From Spinellus fusiger (Eukaryota > Mucoromycota > Mucoromycetes > Mucorales > Phycomycetaceae), in assembly GCA_025094145.1 (NCBI GenBank), contig JALLLS010000019.1, positions 62,001 through 126,000 of the forward strand: a DNA stretch of 64,000 nt, read 5' to 3'. Of the stretch, positions 10,675 through 23,324 are shown piece after piece. The translations under genes and the position numbers were made by a program. Every line of letters starts with the position of its first letter. Within the stretch, counting starts at the first letter, position 1. The notes beneath the pieces were generated by a model. It searched no databases. It was not told the origin of the DNA and saw nothing but the letters and a program-made list of their open reading frames with translations.

Positions 10675-13014
10675 CCCAAGACAGGATATGTCATGCGGAG
10701 GAAGAGAAGGTGGTTGATTTGAGCCAGTGTAGTGTGTGTAGGTGGTTGGGTGGGTATTTCTACACTTTTGTGTGGTAAGAATTGGTGTGAGTGGTGTGAG
10801 TGGTGTGAGTGGTGTGATAGGGGTCGTTGGAGTCGTTGGAGTTATCAGTGCCGTGAGTGTTGTGGGTGTCGTCGGTAAAGAGCGTGGCTAGGAAAGAGTG
10901 AGTGGGTGAGTGTTAATAGAACTCTTCATTTACCTTGCTACTCTTCAGGTGCATTACGATTAAAAAGTGTTGAGTGGTGTTTGTGTGGATATCCAAGCTA
11001 TATTCTACACTGTAAAGTGGAGCTCACTAGAAAGATACACTAGAGGCTATATATCAGCATAACGAGAAGAAAAGAAAAGGGGGAAAAGAAATAATATGCG
11101 TTGGTGCAAGTGCAAAAGAGAAGGGGTGAGTTGAGAAGAGGAGATTTTATAGAGGAAAAGAGTGCTGATAGTAAAAAGAAGAATAAGAATAGGAATAAGA
11201 ATAGGAATAAGAATACGCTCATAGATACACCTCACTCTATCAACATACACACACACACCCACACAAGTACAAGTACAAACACAAGTACAAGCACACACAC
11301 AATCACATACACAACCACACACACAACCACACACACAACCACACACACAACCACACACACAACCACACACACAACCACACACACAACCACACACACAACC
11401 ACACACAACCACACAGCCACACACAAAGAATAAAGAAATACTACAAAAGTCAACAGGCATTTTACATCACCTTCACTCTACTTTCTGATGGCTATTTTAT
11501 TGTGCTTTCAATTTCTTAGGCTCTTCTTGGTGGTGATTCTGGCATGGCTTGTGAAAGAAAAAAAGAGAGAAAATAAAGAGCTGAATAGAAAGTAGAATAG
11601 TCTAAAATAATACCAGCAAATGTCATAAATAGCACGTTCTTTTATTGGCACCATGCTCACTTTCTTTATTTGACCATCGATGAGTTACACTGTTATGAAT
11701 AAAGATGCCTTATCGCTCAACTTAAACACAGTGCCAAAATAAGACAGCAGTGTGTTATGTAGAAATAGAATAGCATAAAATGACCTTTCTTACACAAACT
11801 CATCATGTTTCCTAGTTGAGAAACATCATTTGAACACAGTGGACTCTTCAGTGTAGTTCAGTAGAGGCTATACGTTTCATCCAAAGGGCCATCGCACCCT
11901 CAACTTTCTGTCATTGTCCACCAATAGCACAAGGGTATTCCTTCCATCTCATAGGCTGGATGACATTAGACTGCATAGACCCATCCTCCTCCTATGTCTA
12001 ATCTTGTTTCTAGTCCTATTCTATGCACTGCTATTCTACTAAACCTGCCCAACCCCCATCTTACAGAGGTAAATGCTGTCACCCTTTGTCTTTCTTTTAT
12101 AGTTGAACCCATGAAAAAGAAGAAGCCTCTATAGGCTGTGTGCTCCTAGTGTGGACAGTAAAACAACTTATGTGCAGGCGTCACTTTCTTTTCTCCATTT
12201 CCTATTGGCATTTCTCATCTTACTTTTTTCCTTATCTTGCTATCACACAACAGACTGTACAAAATACAACTTGGCCTTTTGGATCATATAAAAAAAAGGC
12301 ATTACATTTATAGAAGTATCATAACATACATAGAGCAACATAGGGCTTTCTTGCGATGGCTGGCAGAGGAGGCATTTCAATCTGTACTATCATCTCTTTA
12401 TGTCAGAAGTTACTAAATGAATAGTAATAGTATTACTTATTTAACCTACATGGATACACCTCTATTGATCACTGCACTGATCACTACATTTCTATGCACA
12501 TCTATTCTCCCCTATTTATGTCTTGTCATTGTGACCTGTTTGTGTGTATGTGTGTGTGTGCCTATTCTCTCTTCTATGGTATAGTGTGGCTGTCATGTTG
12601 CATCATTCTACTCAGTGGACAGCTGAACAGTCACCCATCCACTCTTAGGCATCTGTTTTCTGTGAGTGGAGGATGAAAGCACGGACTTTATACTGGAAAA
12701 TAGATCGGGGTGTGTTCTACTTCCATGAGACCTCTGCTTATCAAACACCTATGTGCCTGATGTGCCTGGTATCTGGAGTGTAGAATAACGAGGGTGTCCC
12801 TAATGTCAGGTCTTGATGCATGATTCTGTTGCATATTTTAAAACACTACGCGAGATCAGCTGCTCTACTCTTATAGAACAGGACTGTTTTGTAGCTCACT
12901 TGCGAAATGGAAGTCATCATAACACTAGTAATAACACTAGTAATAACACTAGTAATAATACTAATACTTAATACTAAATACTAAATACTAAATACTAAAT
13001 ACTAAATACTAAAT
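10675..13014. other. Gene-poor region with minisatellites
   Basis: No supportable gene. It includes GTGTGAGTG units near 10787-10820, an AATAAGAATAGG-type repeat at about 11180-11212, the CACAACCACA array (separate entry) and AACACTAGTAAT 12-mers at about 12921-12956 followed by seven-base ACTAAAT units (about 12970-13014). The sequence from 11430 to 12900 has no recognisable coding or RNA signal. Confidence 0.5.
11287..11425. repeat. 12-bp minisatellite (ACAACCACACAC)n
   Basis: About ten near-perfect copies of a 12-bp unit, seen directly. Long Cys/Val or Thr/His open frames here are repeat translations, not proteins. Confidence 0.95.
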
Positions 13015-13579
13015 ACTAATACTAATACTAATACTAATACTAATACTAATACTAATACTAATACTAATACTAATACTAATACTAATACTAATACTAATAC
13101 TAATACTAATACTAATACTAATACTAATACTAATACTAATACTAATACTAATACTAATACTAATACTAATACTAATACTAATACTAATACTAATACTAAT
13201 ACTAATACTAATACTAATACTAATACTAATACTAATACTAATACTAATACTAATACTAATACTAATACTAATACTAATACTAATACTAATACTAATACTA
13301 ATACTAATACTAATACTAATACTAATACTAATACTAATACTAATACTAATACTAATACTAATACTAATACTAATACTAATACTAATACTAATACTAATAC
13401 TAATACTAATACTAATACTAATACTAATACTAATACTAATACTAATACTAATACTAATACTAATACTAATACTAATACTAATACTAATACTAATACTAAT
13501 ACTAATACTAATACTAACACTAATACTAATACTAATACTAACACTAATACTAACACTAACACTAACACTAACACTAATA
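13015..13579. repeat. Large (ACTAAT)n hexanucleotide satellite
   Basis: About 94 tandem six-base units. The tract is perfect from roughly 13015 to 13515 and then mixed with ACTAAC units up to 13578. The neighbouring 7-mer (ACTAAAT) and 12-mer (AACACTAGTAAT) repeats on its left look like earlier stages of the same expansion. The 221-residue Leu/Val frame on the minus strand is an artefact of the repeat. Confidence 0.98.
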
Positions 13580-16299
13580 ATAATAATATATTAAAAAAGG
13601 TATTCTCTCTAGCCAAGATAAGAAAAGGAAAAAGTCTATAGGCACAACTTGATTCATTTGCGTTCATCTTGATCTATCACCCTTACTGCCAGTGTAAGCT
13701 TAGGACCTAAAGATGGAAGTTCTGCAGGTTGGGTTAGAGTCTGTGTCTTCTACTGTGACTGCAATGGCGGGTGGGATGACAAGTACGATTTCATTTTCTT
13801 TATTATATTTCGATCAGTCAGTTGTTTTTTACTAAAAAAAATCCTAAAATGCCCAAAATATATTTGCTTTATTGATGAAGAAATTGATTTATTAGAGTTA
13901 AAACAAATAGAGTGTTGTCTTTTTCTTTTTAAATCTAAAGAAAACTTACAAAGTCAAACTCATCTTTCACGGCCTGCAGAAGGTAGGCAATGAGGTCATT
14001 TACCTAAAAGACAGATGGCGACAAGTAGATACACTGTGTCACTCTACATACATACACAAACACACAATCACTTTATGCCTTTAGGGTTCTCTCTAAAGTT
14101 TCACCATTTTAGTATATTATTATGGCTCATAGAAAGGCAAGTGATTAGATTCCTACAACATTGGACATTGCGGGGAGTAATAAGGCCGTATTTCAACCCA
14201 GTCGACATTCCACCGTCCACTGCCCTTATTATTATTTTATTATTGCTATTCTCAGGTTAGGCTAGTATCCGAACTGCCAATGACAAGAACAAAGACAAGA
14301 AAATGAAGAGATAAATGAAGAGTGGAAGAGCTACTGCATCGATTGGAGTCCTAATCACCGAGCGTTAGTGTCATCAGTGGAGTGGGTTGAAAATTAGTGG
14401 AGGCCTTTGAGTGCAAACTTCAGAGGCACGTGTCATTGAGCATAACCAAGCAATGGAATTTATGGGTGCAGAACAAAGAAGATTTTTTTGTTTTTTGTTT
14501 TATTATTATTTTCTTCTTTTGCTTCTTATCTATTTGTTACTATATATTATCTATTTGTTACTATATATTATCTATTTATTGTTTGTTATTGTACTCAATA
14601 AAGCAACCTATTAAATAAAATAAAAACATTAATGAATAAAAACTGAATAGAATTAACAAATTAGTTGACATGGATACAATGCCAGTTCTTGAGTGTAAAA
14701 TGAAATAAACTGTTGAGATAACCACTACTGAAATGATAACAAGCTAAAGAAGAACAAACATAGGCCTGAATAGATTTATCTATTGATTGACTTAATGTAA
14801 AAAGAAGGAATGTTTGTACCAGAGGCTGATAAGTAGTGTTTGATTCCAAGAAGCAGTGCCTATGTTTTATTCAACCAGTTTAACTCAGACAATGACACTA
14901 TTCTTCTGGGAGGGAACTCAAGAAAGCTCAACAGAAGAACACATCAAAGAGTCTTCCCTGAGCACATACTGTTTTTATATACTAATTTGATAAACATCTT
15001 TCTGATATCCTTGAATTGGTGATAGAAGAGCTAACGACCCAATTTGATAGCTTAATATTCTCATCCTTCTTGAATCCTATAGAAGAATACTGGTCCAGAA
15101 TCAAAGGACATCAAACGAGGCCCTTTAGACTGTAATTTAAAGCTAATACTTCTTACTGTGGAACCTTAACAAACTGTTACTATTGAGGGTTGCTCAGGCT
15201 GAATTAAACATTCTGAAAACTATCGAAGATCGATGTCTATATAAAGAATTCTGTTTAAAACAATAGTCAATCCTTTACATATATTATTATGTGTGATTGA
15301 GTGTTAGATGAAAGGATGAAAGGTCCAAACTAATGTATTATCATAAAAAAAAATAGTTTAATTTCCAGCTTCCAATCGTCCAATTTTAGATTAAAATCCT
15401 ATATGGTTCAAGAAGCAGAGATTTCCTTCACCAATAACAACGATCTCACTAGTAAGACATGGTGATAAGTATGAGATTCACTTCACTTTATGGTTTAATA
15501 CTATGTTTAAAATAGTTGTTGAGTTTTCTTCCCTTAACACTGAGAAACTGACACTTGCAACTAATATCAATCTGACAAGTCAACTAGCATCAGACCCATT
15601 CTAATTACTAGTCATTTGTATCCATTAAACTAACGAAAAATCTTGTGTTTGAATTATCTCTTACTGATCAGTTTATTTATTTTTGTTTCATTGTGCCGTC
15701 CCTTTATTTCTCATGTCAATCACTGCACTGATCTTCTTTCTTCTTTCTCTACCTTGATGACAAGTAAAATAAGACACATTTACGTGGATGTATTCTCTAA
15801 AAATAGTTTATTTTATTTATTCATTTACTAGTATGTATGCTCTCTGATACACTACTATCAATAAGCAGTGTTTATGCCAAGCTCTCCTACTATGGCTCAG
15901 CACATTTATACTTAACACAATGTTAGGGTAAAGACAGAAGACAATCGCAACTCAAACAACTTGAGACTTAACCTATCCATTTTACTTATCATGCTTAAAA
16001 TGAGATACCCCCAAAAACATCTGATTCCACTCCACTCCATTTTACCTGTCTAATTCTTGCAAAACGGTGCCGCTGTTTAGATCTATAGGCATAGTGTTGT
16101 TTGTGATGACAAATAAGCACATATATGCATGTAGCTCGAAAAGGGGTACATCTGTTTCTTTGTACTGACAAAAACAAAGTAATAAAATAAATAAAAAGGT
16201 ATAGCCAGTAAAGGGTCTTTTGAAGCAAGACATTAATAAGTAAAATGAGCCTTTGAGAAGAAATCAAGCAAAAGAAACTATGTAAAAGGGTTTATTATA
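13580..16299. other. AT-rich region without intact genes
   Basis: Transition into AT-rich DNA. No intact gene is visible. It includes a repeated CTATTTGTTACTATATATTAT motif near 14529-14575 and a decayed transposase tail near 15000-15250 (separate entry). Short frames near 14015-14260, 15643-15831 and 15995-16267 have no family features. Confidence 0.5.
14870..15270 (+). pseudogene. Decayed Tc1/mariner transposase C-terminal remnant
   Basis: Near 15060-15110 the + strand reads FLNPIEEYWSRIKGHQTRP, which contains the conserved NPIE-x-W segment around the last catalytic Glu of Tc1-type DDE transposases. Frames before and after are broken by stops and shifts, and I could not place terminal repeats. 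It looks older than the other elements in the window. Confidence 0.5.
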
Positions 16300-17637
16300 C
16301 AGCCACACAACATTAGAAAGTATACGATCTTCATTTTTGACATCCTGAAAAAAAACATGCTTCACGGATAAAAAGGTTGAGACCTCAAAACACATACTAA
16401 TGACTTCAAATTCAACACAAAGTTAGTTTAGCATATTGTTTATATTAATGTATATAAAAAAAAGCTTTTATTTAATATTTTGTTGGGCCACCTTTGGCAT
16501 CAATAACTGCCCGGCAGCGATCCTTCATTGAGCCAACTAAGCGTTCGGCAAGATCAACGTGGATATTTCTCCAAGCTTCTTCTAAAGCTATCTTGAGCTC
16601 ATCAATATTATTAATACTGAATCTCTTGTCATTGACAAGATTATCAAGACAGCTCCAGAAATGTTCAATGGGGTTGAGATCAGGACATTGGGCAGGCCAA
16701 AAATCAAGGCGCCTGATTGCATGTGTGTTTTTCCACCATGTTGTATAGTCACCTGTATGGCAGCTAGCCCCATCTTGGAATACAAAGTCCCTGTCCTCTT
16801 TCTCATTCAATTCAATAAATCGTGGTAGAAATTTCCCTGCCAAAATATTGACGTATACGTCCTGATTCACAGTGCCATCAATAAAGACCAAAGGCCCAAA
16901 TACACCCGCCCAGAAACAGCTCCAGATCATTACGCTGCCTTTCCCCCATTTTGTTGTATGTATGATGTGAGCAGCCCTATACCTCTTTCCAATCTTTCGA
17001 ATCACACTGGCCCACCCCTGGCAACCCTCTACTTCAAACCATGACTCATCAGACCATACGACGCGTCTCCAGTCCTCAGGGATCCAGTTGATCCGTTCCT
17101 TCGCCCAACGAAGTCTTTTTTTTCTTATTTTCTTCAGACAACATTGGCTTGTGTGCTGTAAAGTAGGAACCAAACCCAATCTAGTATATGTATTTGATGA
17201 ATATTGCTCTACAGATGATTATCTCATGTGCCTTAAGTTCCAAATTTACATAGTTATAAGAGGCAACCGATTTGCCTCTTAGAATGGTCAAGTCGTCTGA
17301 TGTCTCTCTCGTTTAGTTTTTTTTTGTGCACCAAAACTATTATTTGGTAGAGGTATACCAGTAGTTTTGATTCTACTAATAATGTTCTGGACAGTGGACT
17401 TGCTAATGCCAACGACCTTTGAAATGGTACCCATGGAGTATTTTTCTTTTTTAAGCCAATAAACACTCCATTACTCTCTTTCTTCAAGCTTATTATAAAC
17501 TCTTGAGTTTCTAGTTGAGGATTATGCGTTTGACATTTGAGATTGCTTATTGGAGTGTGATTCTGTGGTAAAAAGAAGAATCGTATTTAAAAATGTATAA
17601 ATTATGGAGTCGTATACTTTCTAATGTTGTGTGACTG
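16300..17637 (-). mobile_element. Tc1/mariner-like element A
   Basis: 1338 bp bounded by 28-bp terminal inverted repeats (left 16300-16327, right 17610-17637) that start CAG[CT]CACACAACATTAG and differ at one base. Both ends are flanked by TA (16298-16299 and 17638-17639), the target-site duplication of the superfamily. It contains one minus-strand transposase gene that is damaged in its 5' half. Confidence 0.92.
16472..17536 (-). pseudogene. Tc1-like DDE transposase (5' half disrupted)
   Basis: The 3' two thirds (16472-17179) remain one open frame with the full catalytic set: VVWSDESWFE (first Asp), FQDGASCHTG (second Asp) and CPDLNPIEHFW (Glu), with 35 residues between the second Asp and the Glu. 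The N-terminal helix-turn-helix region is still readable (SKSTVQNIISRIKTTG, KRERHQTT) but is interrupted by stops and frame changes between about 17180 and 17536. The protein would cut and paste element A; as it stands it probably cannot. The C terminus DAKGGPTKY resembles the C termini of elements B and C, so they are one clade. Confidence 0.85.
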
Positions 17638-18256
17638 TAGAATAATAACCATCTTTCTCTCCATTATTCTATTTTAGCATATTATGTTTATTCTAGATAG
17701 TTTTGTCTACTGTTGAAATGAGTAGATTTATAAAAAACAATATTCCCTACAGTACTAAGCAGTATGGAGCCTTATTTTAAATTTGAGCTCTCTCCACAAT
17801 GTCGATACACATGAATATTCTTTCTAATAATAATGTTCAAAATTTAGAAACAAAAGGTGTGTTTGGTAATGTAAGAAGTATATTTCGCAAAGCTTTGATA
17901 TCTAATGAATTGCTAGCTTTTATATTTTTTCTACTTGTCATGATAGTCTATCTAAAAATACTATAGCAATCACTTCTGAAACATTTGCTAAGTCTTTCCA
18001 TCACCTCAGCATGTTGAGTGCAAGAGGCTTCCTAATTTTCAATAATAATAAAAGGCATATATCAGAAGAGGATCGAAAAAGGAGTGGCTAACAATGTATT
18101 AAAAACCGCATACGTCTGATACTCTGTTATTGAGAGAACAATACACAGCAGAGACAATACTACTGAGTCTTTTGAACTTAAGATAGTGAACTAAGTCTCA
18201 GTCAGCAATCATTCAGCATTTACACACCCCTCCCTCCCAATGAACCTCTGACTATA
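17638..18256. other. AT-rich spacer between element A and X1
   Basis: No gene, RNA or repeat structure recognised. Confidence 0.4.
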
Positions 18257-19595
18257 CACACCAGGAGATTTTTGGGATATATAAGGAAATATACTGAGAA
18301 TGAAACCAAGTAATCTTATGATTGGCTAATATGTTTTAAAATGCTTTTTCGCTGTCTAAATGGATAATTTCAAACTCTACTTGCCTGTTTTAGCAATGGC
18401 TATTGACTTTGTAATTAAAAAGTATAGAATTGGCTGTAAAGACAAGAAATAGAACAAGAATTCACTTAATATTACAACTCAGTCACTGATATTCTTCTCT
18501 TAACATAATGTTTTATCCATAAACCCACAGTATTTAAAATATAGCACTGCTTGGGAAAGATTTATTATAGGACTCACACGGAATTAACTCTAGTGGTCCT
18601 TGTCCATAAAATAGAACCAAATACAACTATATTAAGAACATTATAGCCATTTATTGACTCAATATCCATAATCACTTTAATTATCTTATTGTAACTGGTA
18701 TTAACAGTGGTGCTTAATGATAACAAGGTATTGGTTCTAATACTGTCTTTTAGGTCCAAGGCAAATAGAGTGTGAGTTGCTTGACTTGTGAATTTTATGA
18801 GTGGAGGCTATAGTATATATGTCACTAGAATAATAGATGAAACATTATTATTTGTTTTGATAATCCCTTCCCTTTGTTATTTCCTACACTGCACATACAA
18901 TTTAATATTTAAGTACTCGTCAAGATGAACATAAATAAACAAGCTAATGTGCCATTATTAACAAAGCAAAACAATAGAAGGAGGTGATAGACACTACCAA
19001 GGACTATTCTAGTGATAAAAAGGTAATCAATGTCTTCATCTGGGCTTGAGCTCATTGTATTCCACGAGACATAGTATTAAGTCTTCTTCTAATAGATGAT
19101 ATATGACTCATTATTCTCAAGACAAGTATCAAGTACAAGGTAAGCATATTATCTCTCTTGATTGAACTATTACTAATACACTCTTCTGTTATTAGATAAG
19201 TTAAGACTCTTTCTCAAGTCAGTCTCAGGTGGTCTTCTTCCTTCTATACTGTCTAGGGTGTCTAGGGTATACTCCTGAGCATAAATATCTATCTCCCAAG
19301 GATAAAGCACAAAGCCTTTAGAGTGTGGATTCTATTGTTATGAGAGAATGCACTTGGGCAGTAGCTATAGTCATAATATAGTATTATCTATACTATTACA
19401 ATAAACAATTTTATTCATAAACAATATATTTTATTGATAATACAATTTGATAGTGAGGTATACCACAAAAGGAAATAATGATTTAAATACTTACAAACCT
19501 TTTGATTTTAAACACAGTTTCATAAAACGGCAAAATATTTTCGACATAAAAGGAAGAGTATATCGCCGCTTAAAGGTCAGAAAAATCTTTGGGTG
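18257..19595 (+). mobile_element. X-family TA-inserting element X1 (non-autonomous)
   Basis: 1.34 kb. The left end reads CACACCAGGAGATTTTTGGG. The reverse complement of the right end reads CACCCAAAGATTTTTCTGACC. TA flanks both ends (18255-18256 and 19596-19597). The interior is about 85% identical by eye to X2 at 38723-39948 over long stretches. The right half shares the CTCCCAAGGATAAAGCAC block with X2 and X3. No transposase is encoded; the only notable frame is a 61-residue one at 18574-18759 (minus) that is also open in X2. TA flanks suggest a Tc1/mariner-type transposase acts in trans. Confidence 0.75.
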
Positions 19596-20133
19596 TATAA
19601 TCAAAAAACTTATCAAAAATGCCGACTTAAATTAGGCCACTTAGGATTGATTTGTGTATAATAATATGATTAAAACTTTCCACCTTTGTTTCATTCTCAA
19701 GAAGCTATTTGGTTTGTTCAGTAATATTTTATGAGGTATATGCTCTGCTTTAAAAACAATAAAATAAAAATAAGGAAAAAAGGGTGTAAAACTATGACTG
19801 GGAAACTAAATAAATCTCAAAGCATTATGAGCCTTAATATACTTTATACAATCAATGGCTCCCATTATCATTCATTTCTTTTATTTAATAAAGTGTGTTT
19901 ATTCTATATACTGTTAATGTCTCAATAAATAATTATATATAATCCTAAGACTAAACTGAACTGTAATAGCATCAGTCATCCCCTATCAATCAACTTAAAT
20001 ATAACCAGGTCTCATTTAAATAAAATTTATTTATTATAAAATAATAGTAATAATTTATGTTACGGAGGGGGAGAGAGAGAGGGGGGGAACAGGCATCATA
20101 AGAGATGGCGGTTAGGGGAAAAATAGTATAGGT
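19596..20133. other. AT-rich spacer before the quinone reductase pair
   Basis: No gene seen. A GA/G-rich tract at about 20064-20088 lies near the 3' end of the minus-strand reductase gene. Confidence 0.4.
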
Positions 20134-20800
20134 TTAAGCAAGATCATTCTTGCCGGCTTTGTAAGTAGAAACAATCTTTCCAAAGCCTTCTCCTTGTGCA
20201 AAAGCAAGTTCCTTTTCCTTCTGCGATATGGGACGCTGTCCACTGCTACCAGTAACACTGCCTGAACCATAAGCAGAACCACCGACTACTTCACTAATAT
20301 CAAAGAGATGAGGGTTGGTGAAACCAAGAGGAACATAAATCAATCCGTGGTGGGCAAAGAATGGAATAGCTGTAAGGGCAGTGGTTTCTTGTCCACCGTG
20401 TTGATTGGCAGTAGAGAAGAAAGTTCCAGCAAACTTTCCAGAAAGAGCACCTTTGGACCAGAGAGAGCTGGTACTGTCAAGGAAGGCCTTCATCTGAGCA
20501 GGCATAGTACCAAAACGAGTGGGAATACCAAACATAATTCCATCAGCTTCGACAAGCTTGTCAATAGTGATAATTGGAACATCAGGTTTTTCGGGTGAAT
20601 TCATCATCTGAATGACTTCAGGACTCAAAGTCTCAGGAACTAAGGGATAGACTGTCAAATCGCTGTATAATTTTGATTACTTTACCTTGGAAAATTGTAA
20701 CCTCAACACCAGAGGCCTCAAGTCCTTTCTTAACTTCTAAAGAAAGATTGTAGATGGTGTGGTATGTGGTGTAGATGACGATAAAGATCTTGGTGGCCAT
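20134..20800 (-). CDS. Flavodoxin-like NAD(P)H:quinone oxidoreductase (WrbA/Pst2 family)
   Basis: Two exons, 20800-20686 and 20639-20134, around a 46-nt intron (20640-20685) give about 206 residues, the usual family length. An alternative acceptor at 20652 would leave an implausible 34-nt intron and break the match to the paralogue. The protein has the flavodoxin start KIFIVIYTTY, FMN-binding PTRFGTMPAQ and the family signature TANQHGGQETTALT, then FFAHHGLIYVPLGF and GGSAYGSG. These FMN enzymes reduce quinones by two electrons and protect against oxidative stress; they are cytosolic or membrane-associated. The gene ends in KNDLA and has no C-terminal extension. It is transcribed away from a closely related paralogue 371 bp away, so the two probably share a promoter region. 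Confidence 0.95.
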
Positions 20801-21171
20801 TGTATTTAGATTTGATTCGATTCGATTTGATTACTGCTATTGAAGAAGCTTGCTGCTCGCCTTTAAATACAGTGAAGTATGACAAATAGACTCCGCTGAT
20901 TATGTCAGGCTTTGTAATGAAATTAGCAATAATCCTCTCCCTGGTAAGCTGCATGAGCTAATAAATCTAAGGCAACTTACTCTTATGTAAAAATACAGAT
21001 ATTTGTAATATTCTCCATATGAAAAAGTTAATGATGAAAATTAGTCTTACCTTGACTGCTTTATTATTACACATCACTTACAAATCACTTACAAATCTAC
21101 TATTACAAATACAAGCAAGTATAAAGAGCAAAACGACTTATCTTTTTCTATATTATTAACATCTATCTACT
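20801..21171. promoter_or_regulatory. Shared divergent promoter region
   Basis: 371 bp lie between the start codons of the two divergent quinone reductase genes. It includes palindrome-like TTTGATTCGATTCGATTTGA near 20810-20830 and AT-rich stretches. Coregulation is inferred from layout only; no known binding site was identified with confidence. Confidence 0.45.
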
Positions 21172-21971
21172 ATGCCTGTCGTCTACATTATCTTTTATTC
21201 TGTCTATGGACATATCTACGATGTTGCTCAAAGTGTGAAGCAGGGAATCGAAGCAACTGGTGTCCAAGTCAAACTTTTCCAGGTATGCATAGCGACTTTA
21301 GTTTTCAGACTGCACATTGTTAACTTGATGAGTAGGTCGCAGAGACTTTGTCAAATGATGTTCTGCAAAAAATGTATGCTCCACCTAAGCCTGATGTTCC
21401 AATTATCACTATTGACAAGCTTGTCGAAGCTGATGGAATTATGTTTGGTATTCCCACTCGTTTTGGTACTATGCCTGCTCAGATGAAGGCCTTCCTTGAC
21501 AGTACCAGCTCTCTCTGGTCCAAAGGTGCTCTTTCTGGAAAGTTTGCTGGAACTTTCTTCTCTACTGCCAATCAACACGGTGGACAAGAAACCACTGCCC
21601 TTACAGCTATTCCATTCTTTGCCCACCACGGATTGATTTATGTTCCTCTTGGTTTCACCAACCCTCATCTCTTTGATATTAGTGAAGTAGTCGGTGGTTC
21701 TGCTTATGGTTCAGGTACTATTGCTGGTAATGATGGTTCTCGCAAAATGTCACAGAAAGAAAAGGAACTTGCTTTTGCACAAGGAGAAGGCTTTGGAAAG
21801 ATTGTTTCGACCTTTCACAAAGGAGTTCAGTCGATTAAAGAAAAGACACCATCGGGATCTGTATCAGATAAGGCTGTTAAGAAGAAATCTGAGCATACTA
21901 AGAGTTCACGTTTATCAAAGTCTATATCTAGTGGTGACATAGATAAAAAGAATAAGTGTTTCTGTATGTAA
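21172..21971 (+). CDS. Flavodoxin-like NAD(P)H:quinone oxidoreductase with basic, Cys-ending tail
   Basis: Exons 21172-21282 and 21336-21971, 53-nt intron in phase 0 after KLFQ, give about 248 residues. The core is nearly identical to the minus-strand paralogue from KPDVPIITIDKLVEADG to GFGKIVST, including PTRFGTMPAQ and HGGQETTALT, so it should be the same FMN-dependent quinone reductase. It differs in the first exon (PVVYIIFYSVYGHIYDVAQS) and in a roughly 50-residue Ser/Lys-rich extension ending KNKCFCM. The last four residues, CFCM, have the form of a CaaX prenylation box with Met as the farnesyl-type X. The extension therefore suggests membrane targeting of one paralogue while the other stays soluble; this is inference. 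Confidence 0.95.
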
Positions 21972-23083
21972 TAGTATCCCCAAGTCTTCTGAATCCCTAC
22001 TTTTAAATATAATATCTGTAATTATTTTCTACTCTATGAACTTCCTACCCGTATTACCTCTTTTTTCCTTTTGATCTTAGATCGAAAATCTTAATAAAGT
22101 TCTATTTAACTTAACAATAATCTATCAACTGGTAGTCATACACAATAATAAGTATCAAATGTAACTCGGTGGTTAGTAAATCAATACAATGGTATAATAG
22201 ATATAGATACCGAGTGGTTTAATATCTTTAGTTATTATTTCAGATTGCTATAGCTTATTAAACTCTTTCGAATTATCATAGGAAAACCTATCTTTTTAGT
22301 GTTCTGGACTTTTATCGATAATAACGGCGCTTTAAAATAATTATTTAATATTATTCTCTATTTTTCTATATTAAATCCTTCAAAAATTCCCTCAGATTTT
22401 TTTGTTGTATTGTTGGGCACGTATGATCTTACTGGAGACACGTAGGGCTTTTCGAGGCTGACTACTGACACAATAACTGGGCTGGAAAAGAGGGGTTTGG
22501 GGATTTCTTTTGTAGGTGTGAGAGATAGGTGGTGTGGGGAGGTGTAGGCAAAGACAAGGGCGAGGCGACAGGACGGGAAGCAAACAGGGTTTTGGATTAA
22601 CTATGGCACTTGGTACAAAACCAGAACAAAACCAACAAAAGGGAAAGAAACACAAAGAAAGCAGGAACAGAACAAGAAACAGCCCACTATCTAAGTTAAG
22701 GATAGCATATATTACTTATCGTTATTCCAGAAAGTAGCTTGAATCAAGATCTGTTTATTAAAGAAGTAGTAAACTACCCTTTTTATACTAACTTCTATTT
22801 TATTCCCTATGATGTGTGGATTATTCTACTTTTCAATGCTAATGGTACCTTCACCAAACATCCAAGAAGATAGGGTAGTCACACTACACTATCTCACAAT
22901 GCTTTCTTCTTTACATGTTTTCCTCTCTTTGCATAGCTTTATTTATTTGTTTATTGATGTACTGTATTTTTTAGTAAAATTTAAATTTATTAATTTCTCA
23001 CAAGGTGATAACTGAGATCAATGTGCTAATGGCAATACAAAATACAATAATAAAAATAAAACTTTTTATATACTTATCTCTTA
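21972..23083. other. Spacer after quinone reductase pair
   Basis: Contains the 3' end of the + strand reductase, then AT-rich DNA. A purine-rich, less AT-rich patch at 22500-22690 has short frames on both strands without recognisable features. Confidence 0.4.
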
Positions 23084-23324
23084 CATACCTAAAGATCTTT
23101 AGGATATAAAAGGAAATAGTCGAAATATGATTTTTAAGAAATGACAAATCGATTTGAAAAGGAGCGAGAATAAAGTGAGATGTATTCATGTTAGTTTTTA
23201 AACAAATAAAAATTATGTAGATTTACCTGTAAATATCTGAATCCTGAAGGAAACCACTTTCGATGTGGCGATATGATATAAATACAAATATATATTCTTC
23301 TCGACAGAATGTAGCTGGTCAGTG

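Noticed and set aside
11047..11460. Cys/Val-rich 137-residue frame
   Set aside because: Produced by the 12-bp minisatellite, not a metallothionein-like gene.
13002..13667. 221-residue Leu/Val frame on the minus strand
   Set aside because: It is the translation of the (ACTAAT)n array; no start context, no homologous composition outside the repeat.
20308..20598. Plus-strand 96-residue frame, repeated at 21351-21668 on the minus strand
   Set aside because: Antisense shadow of the conserved reductase core; it recurs only because the paralogues are nearly identical.
20652..20685. 34-nt intron in the minus-strand reductase
   Set aside because: Too short for splicing; using the acceptor 12 nt further (46-nt intron) restores alignment to the paralogue.
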